A stretch of 30,613 nt of DNA from an uncultured Verrucomicrobiota bacterium. Lineage in GTDB: Bacteria; Verrucomicrobiota; Verrucomicrobiia; Limisphaerales; UBA9464. How positions within the stretch are numbered: the stretch's first letter is position 1; each line of letters opens with the position of its first letter. A program made the translations under genes and the position numbers. The stretch spans positions 1 through 30,613 of the forward strand of contig CAIYFP010000313.1 in NCBI GenBank assembly GCA_903925515.1, read 5' to 3'. Under the pieces are notes generated by a model. It saw only the letters and a program-made list of their open reading frames with translations, was not told the DNA's origin and did not search any database. Positions 1 to 8,301 of the stretch are shown here, piece by piece.

Positions 1-92
1 GTCCCAGACCGCTGCGGGCAGGCTCCGTCCTCACGCCTTGCCCCGGGGCATTCTTGGAGCAACGAAACACCAGCGATTTGTGAGACACGACA

Positions 93-1331
93 CTAGGGCT
101 TGGGCAAGGGGACCTGACCCGGCCGCCCGAGGTAATAGAGGAGGTCGCGCACCTGCTCCTCCTTGAGCTGGGCGATCAGGCCCTCGGGCATCATCGAGTT
201 CTCGGCCTGCTCGCGCTTGGCCACCTCGGACACGGGGACGCGGACCACCTCGTTGGCGGCCTGCACGACCAGCGTGCCTCCCTCCTGCCCCTTCACGATC
301 CCGCTGACGACCCGTCCGTCCCTCGTCTCGATCAACGATTGCCGGTACTCGTTGGGGATCACGGCGTTCGGGTAGAGGATGTTCTGGAGCAGGTAATCGA
401 GGTCGGACCGGTTCGCCCCCGTGATGTCCGGGCCCACGTTTCCTCCAAAGTCGAACAGGTGATGGCACTGGGCGCACACTTGGTTGAACACCACCCGCCC
501 CTTGCTGGCGTCGCCCGGCGTCGAACCGCCCTTCCAGTACATCGCCTTGTACCGGGCGATCTCCTTGGTCATGTCGGGGCTGGTCTCGCGCACCACGCCC
601 CAGACCTCCGCCACGCGGCGGTCGAGGTCGGCGTTGCGCAGGTTCTTGAGCTGGCGGATGAGCTCGGCGGTGAGGTCGGCGCGCGGGACCTTGCCGGCCG
701 CCACGGCATCCATGAGCGGGCCGGCGAAGGCCGCGCGCCCGGCCAACGTGCTGAGGGCATCGCGCTTCTCGACGGCCGGCAACGTCCCGTACAACCCCAG
801 AACAAGGCCCGGGATGTCCGCATCGTCGAAGGCTCCAAGCCGGCGCAACGCAAGGCCACGCAGGCCGGGGGCGGCCAGAAGCCGCTTCAGCAGCGCGGGC
901 AGTTGCGGGTCCCGCGCCCCCGCCAGTGCCTCCACGGCGGTCCGCCGGGTGCCCTCGTCGGCGGCCGCATCGGTCGCCGTCGCACGAAGGGATTCCATGG
1001 CGCGTTGGCTTCCGAAGGTGAGCGACAGCGTTTGGACCAAGGTGCGGACCTCCGGCTGCGTGCTGGAGGCAAGGCGGGCCTCGACGGCGTCCCATCCGGC
1101 GGGCATCGGTGCGCGTTGCTGGCCGCGGTACCCGGCGCTGAGGCCGCGCAGGAGGTCGAGCTGGAGCTGGGAATCGGTCGTCTCGGCCAGCATCCGTGCA
1201 AGGCCCGCGACGGCCTCGGGAGGGGCGCCCCGGACGACGGGCGTGGCAAGGCCCCATGCAGCCATGGCGGCGACGGCGAGGAGGGCCGGGGCGAACCGCG
1301 AGCGAGGGGATGACGTTGTTTTCATGAGCAT
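93..1331 (-). CDS. Secreted HEAT-repeat c-type cytochrome (PVC-type heme-binding domain)
   Basis: Protein of 412 aa that probably carries electrons outside the cytoplasm for the dehydrogenase-like protein encoded just upstream. An N-terminal signal peptide is visible (basic start, hydrophobic stretch at about residues 14-30, likely cleavage near 35-36). Residues 40-250 are alanine/leucine-rich helical repeats of HEAT type. The C-terminal domain (about 270-412) has one heme site, C286-x-x-C289-H290, and a later Met pair (M380/M381) that could give the distal ligand. This layout matches the putative heme-binding domain of Pirellula/Verrucomicrobium type. The start could be the ATG at 1331 or the one two codons later (1325), and neither has a clear Shine-Dalgarno. 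The gene begins 25 nt after the stop of its partner and in another frame. In many relatives both halves form one long polypeptide, so the separate signal peptide here is notable. The redox substrate is unknown. Confidence 0.85.
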   Translation of the reverse strand: MLMKTTSSPRSRFAPALLAVAAMAAWGLATPVVRGAPPEAVAGLARMLAETTDSQLQLDLLRGLSAGYRGQQRAPMPAGWDAVEARLASSTQPEVRTLVQTLSLTFGSQRAMESLRATATDAAADEGTRRTAVEALAGARDPQLPALLKRLLAAPGLRGLALRRLGAFDDADIPGLVLGLYGTLPAVEKRDALSTLAGRAAFAGPLMDAVAAGKVPRADLTAELIRQLKNLRNADLDRRVAEVWGVVRETSPDMTKEIARYKAMYWKGGSTPGDASKGRVVFNQVCAQCHHLFDFGGNVGPDITGANRSDLDYLLQNILYPNAVIPNEYRQSLIETRDGRVVSGIVKGQEGGTLVVQAANEVVRVPVSEVAKREQAENSMMPEGLIAQLKEEQVRDLLYYLGRPGQVPLPKP

Positions 1332-1356
1332 GGCGTGGGGCGTTCGGGGGATGGGC

Positions 1357-3855
1357 TCAGGGGTTGGACGCGACCGTCAACGCCGCGAGGCGGCGGGCGA
1401 TGAACTCGCGCAGCTTGGGGATCTTGGCGGACCGAACCAGTTCGAGGGCCCGGTCAGGTTGCTCCACCACGGCCCCCTCGGCCGCGTACCAGTACAGGAG
1501 CGGGAGGATGGGGTCGGCGGCGTCCTCGCCATGGGCCGCAAGGGCGGCAAGGGTTTCCCAACGCGCGGGCGCGGGGATGCGCTGGAGCAGGCTGGCGACG
1601 TGGCGTCGGACGACGGGGGAGTTGTCCTCCGTGGCGAGCCGGGCGAGGCCGGCGAGGGCATTGCGTGCGTTGTCGGAATCCCATGCGTCGGCGGGCCGCG
1701 AGGGCAACGCCTCGCCAAGGGCCTGCAAGGTCCATGAGCGGACCCATGGGTCTTCCGAGGACAGGAAGGGACGGGCCTCGGCGAGGGTGAGCGGGCGGGT
1801 GACGTGCAGGGTCCACAGGGCGCGAAGGCGGGCCGGGGTGGCGGGCGCATCGGTCACTTGCCGCGCAAGCGACTCGCGCCGGGAATCGTCGATGCCGCGT
1901 TCCTGCAGGAGGCGTCGCGCATGGCGGCTCATCCATTCGTTGCGCGAGGTGACGAGGCCGACGAGCTCGTCGGTCGAGGCCCGCGCGAGATCGACGCGGG
2001 TCTTTCTCTGCTGGTTGTACACGACCTTGTAGATGCGGCCGTTGGAGCGGTCATGGCCGTCCATGTTGTTGTGGTGGCACTGGTTCTTGTCATACCAGTC
2101 GATGAAGTACACCGAGCCGTCCGGGTCGGCGCGGAAGTTGAGGACCTGGGACCAGCGATCGTTGAAGTTGAGGAAGTCGGGGCCGTGGCGACCGACGAAG
2201 GTGGAGCCGCGGGAGTCGGGGACGTCCATGTTGATGCGTTGGCCATGGATGTTGCCGATGAAGAGGCCGCCGCGGTAACGCTCGGGCCATGAGGTGCCGA
2301 GATAGACCATCATGCCGGCGTGGGCATGGCCGCCGCCGGCCGCGTCGCTGCGTCCGTTGCCCGCGTGCGGGCCTTGGCTTCCGGCGTAGTGGACATGGTC
2401 GGCCGTCGTCTTGATGTCCTCGTAGTAGTGGGGGAACAAGGTCTTGGGGCGGCCGGCGAGCTTCTGTTGGTGACGTTGGTTGCGGCGGATCTCGCCGGGG
2501 CCGACGGCGAAGTGCTCGCCACCCTGCCGCTCGTAGCGGCCGCCCTGAACGAGGTGCCACAGGTGCGGGATCACGCACATCTCGGCCCACAACTGGCCGT
2601 GCTCGTCGAAGTCGATGCCCCACGGGTTGCTGCCGCCCTCGGAGAAGACCTCGAACTCGTGCCGCTGGGGATGGTAGCGCCAGACGGCGCAATCCACCCA
2701 CTGGCGTTCCTTGTCCCCCGCGCCCGGCTTGCCGACGAAGGACGGGCAGAACACGCCATGGCATCCGTACAGCCATCCGTCCGGGCCCCAGTTGAACGTG
2801 TTCAACGTCTCGTGCGTGTCCGCCGCGTAGTCCCATCCGTCCAGCAAAACCTTGGGCTCGCCCGACGGCCTCGGGTTTTCCCAGTCCGACACCGGCACGA
2901 ACACCAGGTGCGGTGCCGCCCCGATCCACACGCCGCCAAACCCCACCTCCAGCCCGCTCACGAGGTTCAACCCCTCCATGAACACCACCCGCTTGTCGAA
3001 GCGGTGGTCGCCGTCGGTGTCCTCGAACACGAGGATGCGGTCGATCCCCTGCCCCTCGGGCCGTCGCCGCGGGTAGCAATGCCCCTCGGCCACCCAGAGG
3101 CGTCCCCGGTCGTCGTCGCAGAACGCGATGGGCTGCCGCACGTCGGGCTCGGACGCGAACACGTGCATGGCGAAGCCGGGCGGCAACGTCGCCTTCGCGA
3201 CCGCCTCCGCCGCCGTCAACCCGGAGAACAGGACGTCGTCGGCCGGCGGGGGCGTCCCCTTCCTCTTCAGGTCCGCCAAGGCCACCTGGCCCGGCAGCTT
3301 GGGGTCGGACGCGTGCAGGAGGAAGTCGTCAAAGTTGATGTGCCCCCAGTGGCCCACCTGCTGGTCCACGACGCGGAGGAACACGTCCTTGCCAAGGTGC
3401 GGCGTCAGGTCGGCCACGACGAGCTGGAGGGACTCGGACTCGTCGCCGTTCGCCTGGAACAGGGGCTTTTGCGTGCCCACGTCGATGAGTTCCACGCGCG
3501 TCGTCGGCCAGCGGCCGCCCGCGACCCGGAACGATGCCCATGGCTGCGCCAGCTTGAAGGTCTCGCTCGTGAGCACGCCGCGGCGGTCGTCGCCGTGCTT
3601 CTCGTAGCCGCCGACCCAATGCTCGCCTTGATGACGCGACGGCATGTCCGCGCGGCGCCCCTTGACGGTGTCGCCCCGGATGGGCTGGCCCTCGAAGGCA
3701 TCGCCCTCCGTCTTCCAGTCCCGGAGGTCGCCGGTCTCGAAGTCGAGGTTGAGGACATGGCCGTCCTTGCCGACGGGCCGCACGGGCGCGGCGAACGCGG
3801 GTTGGACAAGGCCCGCCGAGGCAAGGGCGAGGGCAGCGACGAGGGACGATTTCAT
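1357..3855 (-). CDS. Secreted PVC-type membrane-bound dehydrogenase-like beta-propeller protein
   Basis: Protein of 832 aa with a signal peptide (residues 1-22, ending AFA-A). Residues about 32-180 look like a jelly-roll/lectin-like domain (start NLDFETGDLRDW, end WGHINFDDFLLH). Residues about 225-620 form the 'putative membrane-bound dehydrogenase' propeller related to sorbosone/glucose dehydrogenases, with motifs such as ILVFEDTDGDHRFDK, NTFNWGPDGWLYG and DPDGSVYFIDWYDKNQCHH. The rest (about 640-832) is HEAT-like helical repeats. This family is expanded in Planctomycetota and Verrucomicrobiota and is thought to oxidise sugars or other small molecules outside the cytoplasm, but the substrate is not known. 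I chose the ATG at 3855 because it opens the signal peptide, although the reading frame stays open to 4680. The protein stops in the HEAT region, and the heme-binding part follows as a separate gene. Confidence 0.85.
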   Translation of the reverse strand: MKSSLVAALALASAGLVQPAFAAPVRPVGKDGHVLNLDFETGDLRDWKTEGDAFEGQPIRGDTVKGRRADMPSRHQGEHWVGGYEKHGDDRRGVLTSETFKLAQPWASFRVAGGRWPTTRVELIDVGTQKPLFQANGDESESLQLVVADLTPHLGKDVFLRVVDQQVGHWGHINFDDFLLHASDPKLPGQVALADLKRKGTPPPADDVLFSGLTAAEAVAKATLPPGFAMHVFASEPDVRQPIAFCDDDRGRLWVAEGHCYPRRRPEGQGIDRILVFEDTDGDHRFDKRVVFMEGLNLVSGLEVGFGGVWIGAAPHLVFVPVSDWENPRPSGEPKVLLDGWDYAADTHETLNTFNWGPDGWLYGCHGVFCPSFVGKPGAGDKERQWVDCAVWRYHPQRHEFEVFSEGGSNPWGIDFDEHGQLWAEMCVIPHLWHLVQGGRYERQGGEHFAVGPGEIRRNQRHQQKLAGRPKTLFPHYYEDIKTTADHVHYAGSQGPHAGNGRSDAAGGGHAHAGMMVYLGTSWPERYRGGLFIGNIHGQRINMDVPDSRGSTFVGRHGPDFLNFNDRWSQVLNFRADPDGSVYFIDWYDKNQCHHNNMDGHDRSNGRIYKVVYNQQRKTRVDLARASTDELVGLVTSRNEWMSRHARRLLQERGIDDSRRESLARQVTDAPATPARLRALWTLHVTRPLTLAEARPFLSSEDPWVRSWTLQALGEALPSRPADAWDSDNARNALAGLARLATEDNSPVVRRHVASLLQRIPAPARWETLAALAAHGEDAADPILPLLYWYAAEGAVVEQPDRALELVRSAKIPKLREFIARRLAALTVASNP

Positions 3856-4026
3856 GGCAACATGAGAAGATTGCCGTGCCGGGACGCTTCCGGGGAAGCC
3901 TCCATTCGGGGGGAAGGCGGACGCACTTCGCCCATGCCGAGCTTGCGCCCTGAAACGGGAGGGGCCGTCGCGCCCGTCCAAATCCGCGCTAGTCCGCACA
4001 AGGGCGCGGCCGGTAGCCTCCGGCTT
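3856..4026. promoter_or_regulatory. Divergent intergenic region between the dehydrogenase and a plus-strand hypothetical
   Basis: These 171 bases separate two gene starts facing away from each other, so promoters for both should lie here. I see no convincing -35/-10 pair. Two small inverted repeats are present. GGCAA/TTGCC (3856-3860 and 3871-3875) directly abuts the start codon of the minus-strand gene and would form a weak hairpin in its leader. GCTTCC/GGAAGC lies at 3886-3891 and 3894-3899. Both are short enough to be chance. Confidence 0.3.
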
Positions 4027-4641
4027 GTGGCGGAACCGCATGAACATCAGGAGACGCCCGCCGACCGCGTATGGCGCGAGTACGGGCGGGCGTTCCGGGC
4101 CTTCGACGACATCACCCTGGCGCGGTGGTGTTCGCAGACCCTGGGCCAGTTGCATGGCAAGGCATGGCGGATGTCGCATCCGCTGGTGGCGGCGTTGCGG
4201 CTGGCGGCGCACGCGGCCCATGAGCGCTCCATCTGGCAGCAACGGCTCGTGAACATCCCCCTTGGCTACGCCGTCGCCGAATGCTGCGGCGCACCCCTCC
4301 TGCCCTACCTGACGCGCGACGTCGGCGAGCAAGGCCTGTGCTGCCTCCACTGCAACGAGACCGCCATCCCCTTGGCGCAGTTGCCGGACGCCGCCGCCAA
4401 GGCCCTGCAGGAATGGTCCCGTCGCTACGCGCCCGTCCATGAGGTGGCACACTGGGAGGAGAAGCGGGTCAACAGGCCCGACTACGACCAGAAGCTCGAG
4501 GACGCCGCGCACGCCGCCGAGGAGCTGCTGGTCGAGCTGGCCGAGGACATCGTCCCCCTCGTGCTCGACTCCGTCCCGGCCATCCTGTGGGAGGACCAGG
4601 ACGAATGCCTGGAGGTCCGGCCCGAGGACATCCAGCTCTGA
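4027..4641 (+). CDS. Conserved hypothetical protein with clustered cysteines
   Basis: Protein of 204 aa if it starts at the GTG at 4027. An in-frame ATG at 3934 would give 235 aa, but the extra residues look like non-coding sequence. The sequence resembles a family I recall only as uncharacterised proteins in Verrucomicrobiota. Visible traits are a conserved-looking N-terminus (VWREYGRAFRAFDD) and a helical middle. Cysteines sit at 86/87 and 105/106/109 (ECCG and CCLHC), spaced like a small zinc-binding or zinc-ribbon site. The C-terminus is acidic and helical and ends WEDQDECLEVRPEDIQL. There is no signal peptide or membrane segment, so it is probably cytosolic. It stands alone on the plus strand between two minus-strand units. 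No function can be assigned. Confidence 0.72.
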   Translation: MAEPHEHQETPADRVWREYGRAFRAFDDITLARWCSQTLGQLHGKAWRMSHPLVAALRLAAHAAHERSIWQQRLVNIPLGYAVAECCGAPLLPYLTRDVGEQGLCCLHCNETAIPLAQLPDAAAKALQEWSRRYAPVHEVAHWEEKRVNRPDYDQKLEDAAHAAEELLVELAEDIVPLVLDSVPAILWEDQDECLEVRPEDIQL

Positions 4642-4717
4642 CCGCGCGCCGTGGGCGGGGACCCATGCGAGGCCGGGCAACGGCCACCCGATTCCTCATG
4701 GCTCGCCGCGCGAACCC

Positions 4718-6376
4718 TCACCCCTCCATCCGTAGCCACGCCGTCTTGAGGTACGCGGGCTCGTCGCGGGCGACCGGGAAGTCCGGGGGTTGCGGCGCGT
4801 AGTGGAGCGAGCGAACAGCCCGGCCCGCCGACGCAACCCCCGCGCGCAGCATCCCAAGGAAGTCCTCCGGCGCCAGCCGTGCCGCGTTGGTGGAGCAGAA
4901 GAGGACGCCTCCCGGCGCCACCAGTCGCGCCGCGAGCCCCGCAAGCCGCGCATAATCCTTCTCGGCCCGGAAGTCGCCCCGATCCTTGGAGCGCGAGAAC
5001 GTGGGCGGGTCCACGAGCACGACGTCGAACCGCCGGCCCCTGCGCGCGAACCGGCCCATCCAGTCGAAGCAATCCCCGAAGACAAAGTCATGCTCCCCGG
5101 GCGCGAGGGAGTTGCGGCGGAAGTTGTCGCGCGCCCATTCGAGATACTTCCTCGAAAGGTCCAGCGTCGTGACGCGCGCCCCGGCCATCGCGGCGCAGAC
5201 GCCGAAGCCGCCGGTGTAGGCGAATGCGTTCAGGACGGCGCGGCCCGCAAGGCCGCCGTCCAGCCATGGGAACGCGTGTCCCACGTGGCCCGCGAGCAGG
5301 CGACGCCGGTTGTCCCGTTGGTCAAGGAACAGGCCGGCGCTGTAGCCCTCCTCCATCGAGAGGCCATAGCGAACGCCGTTCTCGCGGACATCAAAGCGCG
5401 GCGGCGCGGCCGCGCCCGAGATCAAGGCGGGACAGGCCTCCTCGCGGGTCGCCTGCCGGACGTCGCGCCGCCATGACTTCAGGTAAATCCCGGCGGGTTG
5501 GCCCTCTTCGCTGGGCCATGCGCCCGCGACCTCGCCGGGCGGCTCCATGCCCTCGCCGGCGACCAGCAGCCAGTCCCCAACTCGGTCCACGTGCCAGCCC
5601 GCATGCCCGTGCGCCGCGCCATGCCAGCAACGATGCGCGTTGGTCTCGCCCTCGCCGAACATCGCCCGGGCCAGAGCGGCCGTGCCGGGCAACCGGGCGT
5701 CGAAGGCCGCCGGCTCGACGAACTCCATGCGGCGACCGTCGAGCGGATGCACGAAGCCCAGTTGCTCGGCGTGGAGGAACAGGCGCGGGGCGGGGCTCCC
5801 GCCGTACAACGGGTCGCCCACGATGGGCATGCCAAGCGCGGCGGCATGGACGCGAATCTGATGGGTCCTGCCGGTTTGCGGGCGCGCGATCCATTCGCCC
5901 GCCCCGACGGTCTGGAACTCGGTGATGGCCTCGGCGCCATGGGGTCCCCGCGGGCGGCTCGCCTGGTGCTCGCCCGCCTTGGCCAACCACGACGTCACCC
6001 GCCATCCGCCATGGGGCAAGGACTCCACGAGCGCGTCCGAGCGACGCGGACGGGGCGCGGCATCCGTGCGAAGGCGGTACACCTTTCCCACGGCGCGCCC
6101 GGCGAACTGCGCGGCGAGGGAACGGTTGGCGCGGTCACCCTTGCCAAAGACGAGCAGCCCGCTGGTGTCGCGGTCAAGCCGGTGGAGGATCGAGAGCGAG
6201 GCCCAGCGGGGCTCGCGGTCGCGCAGCCAGTCGTAGAGGCCCTCGCCCGAATGCGGCGCGGGCGCGTGGGTGTTCCACCCATGGGGCTTGGCCACCACAA
6301 GCAGGTCGTCGTCCTCGTGCCGCACGCAGGGCGGGAGGAAGGACGACCACGCCGGCGCGATGGCGGGCGAGTCCAT
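4718..6376 (-). CDS. Fusion of RluA-type pseudouridine synthase and RlmI-type RNA methyltransferase
   Basis: Single frame of 552 aa joining two RNA-modification enzymes. Residues about 15-235 are an RluA-family pseudouridine synthase: HRLDRDTSG carries the catalytic Asp (D68), and GRTHQIRVHAAALGMPIVGDPLYGG is the usual later motif (split here as GRTHQIRVHAA and GMPIVGDPLYGG). Residues about 265-552 resemble the RlmI/RlmK class of SAM-dependent 23S rRNA cytosine-C5 methyltransferases, with WHVDRVGDWLLV, the hallmark GLFLDQRDNRRRL, the SAM-binding NAFAYTGGFGV and the motif DPPTFSRSK. The start ATG at 6376 shares one base with the stop of the upstream CPBP protease gene (TGATG), which indicates translational coupling. 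I cannot see which rRNA or tRNA positions it modifies. All key motifs are present in both halves, so both activities are probably retained. Confidence 0.87.
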   Translation of the reverse strand: MDSPAIAPAWSSFLPPCVRHEDDDLLVVAKPHGWNTHAPAPHSGEGLYDWLRDREPRWASLSILHRLDRDTSGLLVFGKGDRANRSLAAQFAGRAVGKVYRLRTDAAPRPRRSDALVESLPHGGWRVTSWLAKAGEHQASRPRGPHGAEAITEFQTVGAGEWIARPQTGRTHQIRVHAAALGMPIVGDPLYGGSPAPRLFLHAEQLGFVHPLDGRRMEFVEPAAFDARLPGTAALARAMFGEGETNAHRCWHGAAHGHAGWHVDRVGDWLLVAGEGMEPPGEVAGAWPSEEGQPAGIYLKSWRRDVRQATREEACPALISGAAAPPRFDVRENGVRYGLSMEEGYSAGLFLDQRDNRRRLLAGHVGHAFPWLDGGLAGRAVLNAFAYTGGFGVCAAMAGARVTTLDLSRKYLEWARDNFRRNSLAPGEHDFVFGDCFDWMGRFARRGRRFDVVLVDPPTFSRSKDRGDFRAEKDYARLAGLAARLVAPGGVLFCSTNAARLAPEDFLGMLRAGVASAGRAVRSLHYAPQPPDFPVARDEPAYLKTAWLRMEG

Positions 6377-7131
6377 CAACTGAACTCCCATCGGCCGGTC
6401 CCGATGGCATAGGCGCTGATGGCGAGGTTGGTGACGGCATGGGCGAGCATGGCGTCGCCGAGGCGGCCCTTGCGAACGACGAGCCCCTGGTACGCGGCGC
6501 CGCAGACGATGGCGGCGAGCCAGTGGTCCGTGTGGGAGAGTCCGAACAGGAGGGACGCGCCCGCGAAGGCCCCGGCGCGGAACGTCCCCGGCGCGACCGT
6601 CTCGAAGCGGGGGTTCACGATGTAGCGATAAACAAGGGACCGGTAGAACACCTCCTCCATGGCGGGCACCACCAGCGAACGACCGAGCACGCGCACCACG
6701 ACGAAGGCCCAGCCGAGCGCAGGGTTCGACGCGAAGAACGCCACCGGGTTCCATGCCTCGGCCGGCTTCGGCCCCGGTGCCCTCGGCCCGCCCATCCATT
6801 CGCGGGCAAGGTCCCAAACCCGGCCAAGGGCCGGGACGCGCCCCTCAAGGCCGATCCACAAGGCCGCGATCGCCAGCCCCACCGCCACGCCCGCAAGGCT
6901 GAACGACCAGCGCATCTCCGGGATCTTGCCGCGCCACGCCCAAAGCATCGCGCCCGCCACGATCGTCTTGGCCGCGTACATCCAGTACTCGGCCCCTGCG
7001 AACGCCTTCGCCCCGAGCGCGCCAACCACAAGGAACGCCGCAAACGGCAGGAACCGGATGATGTCCGGGCTGTCCAGCAAGGCTGCCCGCCGCGTTGGCA
7101 CGGGGGGCGGCGGGGCGGAGTCATTGGTCAT
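6376..7131 (-). CDS. CPBP family intramembrane metalloprotease (CAAX protease-related)
   Basis: Protein of 251 aa with about six hydrophobic segments. The CPBP/Abi (CAAX prenyl protease 2-like) motifs are all there: E159-E160-x3-R164 (MEEVFYRS), H200 (FGLSH) and H231-x3-N235 (HAVTN), which together should bind the catalytic metal inside the membrane. The layout and length also resemble the 'CAAX prenyl protease-related' proteins found near exosortase systems, but no exosortase or PEP-CTERM protein lies in this window. The natural substrate is unknown. Its TGA stop overlaps the ATG of the pseudouridine synthase/methyltransferase fusion by one base, so the two are co-translated, although a functional link is not obvious. 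Confidence 0.85.
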   Translation of the reverse strand: MTNDSAPPPPVPTRRAALLDSPDIIRFLPFAAFLVVGALGAKAFAGAEYWMYAAKTIVAGAMLWAWRGKIPEMRWSFSLAGVAVGLAIAALWIGLEGRVPALGRVWDLAREWMGGPRAPGPKPAEAWNPVAFFASNPALGWAFVVVRVLGRSLVVPAMEEVFYRSLVYRYIVNPRFETVAPGTFRAGAFAGASLLFGLSHTDHWLAAIVCGAAYQGLVVRKGRLGDAMLAHAVTNLAISAYAIGTGRWEFS

Positions 7132-7264
7132 GCCGCAAGCCTGAGCTCATGCCCCGGGGAGGGTTCAACCGCATTTCCCGGGGGCGAGGGACGGAAGGCC
7201 GGGGCCTCCATCGACGGGGAGCAGGCTTCCCACGGGCCGCCCGTCCATGGGTTCATGGTGCACG
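7132..7264. promoter_or_regulatory. Divergent intergenic region between the CPBP protease and ldhA
   Basis: These 133 bases lie between two divergent starts and should hold both promoters. Visible items are a CCCCGGGG core near 7152-7159 and a CCATG-GGTT-CATGG mini-palindrome at 7243-7256, just upstream of ldhA. No Shine-Dalgarno is seen before the ldhA ATG, and no consensus -35/-10 pair stands out. Confidence 0.3.
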
Positions 7265-8275
7265 ATGAGGAACGTTTCGTTTTACGACACCAAGCCCTAC
7301 GACCGGGAGTACATGCTGGCCGCCGAGGGCGCGGCCGGCCTCGGATGGACCTTCCACGAGTTCCGGCTGACGGCCGGCACGGCCTCCACGGCGGCCGGAA
7401 GCGAAGCCGTGTGCGCCTTCGTGAACGATCGGCTGGACCGTGCTTGCCTTCGGTCGCTGGGCGCGCTCGGCGTGCGGCACGTCGCGCTCCGGTGCGCCGG
7501 GACCAACCAGGTGGACCTCGCCGCCGCCTCCGAGGCCGGGATCGCCGTGACACGCGTCCCCGCCTACTCGCCGCACGCGGTGGCCGAGCATGGGGTTGCC
7601 CTGCTGCTCACGCTCAACCGCCGCATCCATCGTGCGTTCAACAGGGTCCGGGAGTTCAACTTCTCCCTCGCCGGGCTCGTGGGCTTCGACCTGCACGGCA
7701 AGACCGTCGGCATCGTGGGCACCGGCAAGATCGGGCGCTGCGCCGCCCAGATCTTCCGGGGGTTCGGATGCCGCGTCATGGCGTGCGACATCGCGCCCGA
7801 CGCCGCATGGGCGCTGGCGAGCGGCGTCGAGCTGGCGAGCATGGCGGAGGTGTTGGAACGGGCGGACGTGGTGAGCCTGCACGTGCCGCTGACGCGCGAG
7901 ACGCACCACCTGCTCGACGCGGCGGCGTTCGCACGGATGAAGCCCGGGGCATTCCTGGTGAACACCAGCCGGGGGAAGCTGGTGGACACGCGGGCGTTGC
8001 TTGCGGCCCTCAAGGAAGGGCGCCTCGGCGGCGTGGCCCTCGACGTGTACGAGGAGGAGGAAGGAATCTTCTTCGAGGACCATTCCCAGCACGGGCTCCG
8101 GGACGACGACCTGGCACGACTCCTTTCCTTCCCCAACGTGCTCGTCACCTCGCACCAAGCCTTCCTCACGCGCGAGGCCTTGTCCGAGATCGCGAGGGTG
8201 ACCGTCTCGAACCTCGCCGGGGGCGGCCCGGGCGGCTGGCTGCCCGGCACCCTCGTGGGCGGCTCGGCAGCATGA
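7265..8275 (+). CDS. ldhA: D-lactate dehydrogenase (2-hydroxyacid dehydrogenase, LdhA type)
   Basis: Cytosolic NADH-dependent enzyme of 336 aa that reduces pyruvate to D-lactate in fermentation. It follows the E. coli LdhA pattern from end to end: start MRNVSFYDTKPYDREYM, then ALRCAGTNQVDL, RVPAYSPHAVAEHG and TLNRRIHRAFNRVRE. The nucleotide-binding loop is G152-T-G-K-I-G157. Catalytic residues are R236 (NTSRG), a Glu in the VYEEEEG stretch (about 264) and H297 (SHQAFLT). I chose the ATG at 7265 because it gives the family N-terminus. An in-frame upstream ATG at 7247 would add only six residues. It is convergent with ppc, and the two stops are 26 nt apart. Together they suggest that pyruvate/PEP branch-point enzymes cluster here. 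Confidence 0.93.
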   Translation: MRNVSFYDTKPYDREYMLAAEGAAGLGWTFHEFRLTAGTASTAAGSEAVCAFVNDRLDRACLRSLGALGVRHVALRCAGTNQVDLAAASEAGIAVTRVPAYSPHAVAEHGVALLLTLNRRIHRAFNRVREFNFSLAGLVGFDLHGKTVGIVGTGKIGRCAAQIFRGFGCRVMACDIAPDAAWALASGVELASMAEVLERADVVSLHVPLTRETHHLLDAAAFARMKPGAFLVNTSRGKLVDTRALLAALKEGRLGGVALDVYEEEEGIFFEDHSQHGLRDDDLARLLSFPNVLVTSHQAFLTREALSEIARVTVSNLAGGGPGGWLPGTLVGGSAA

Positions 8276-8301
8276 CGTGCGCCCTGGCGGCGGCGCTGTC
8301 C

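Noticed and set aside
39..50. 12-bp palindrome TGCCCCGGGGCA downstream of the cytochrome gene
   Set aside because: No T-run and no loop, so it is not a convincing terminator. Short GC palindromes are common here by chance.
1..92. Possible end of another gene at the left edge
   Set aside because: The only open frame is a shadow of the cytochrome gene continuing off the edge. No motif supports it.
1332..1356. Possible frameshift artefact splitting a single dehydrogenase-cytochrome gene
   Set aside because: The downstream protein has its own complete signal peptide and start, and the upstream one ends cleanly, so two real genes are more likely. It is kept as a finding, not called a pseudogene.
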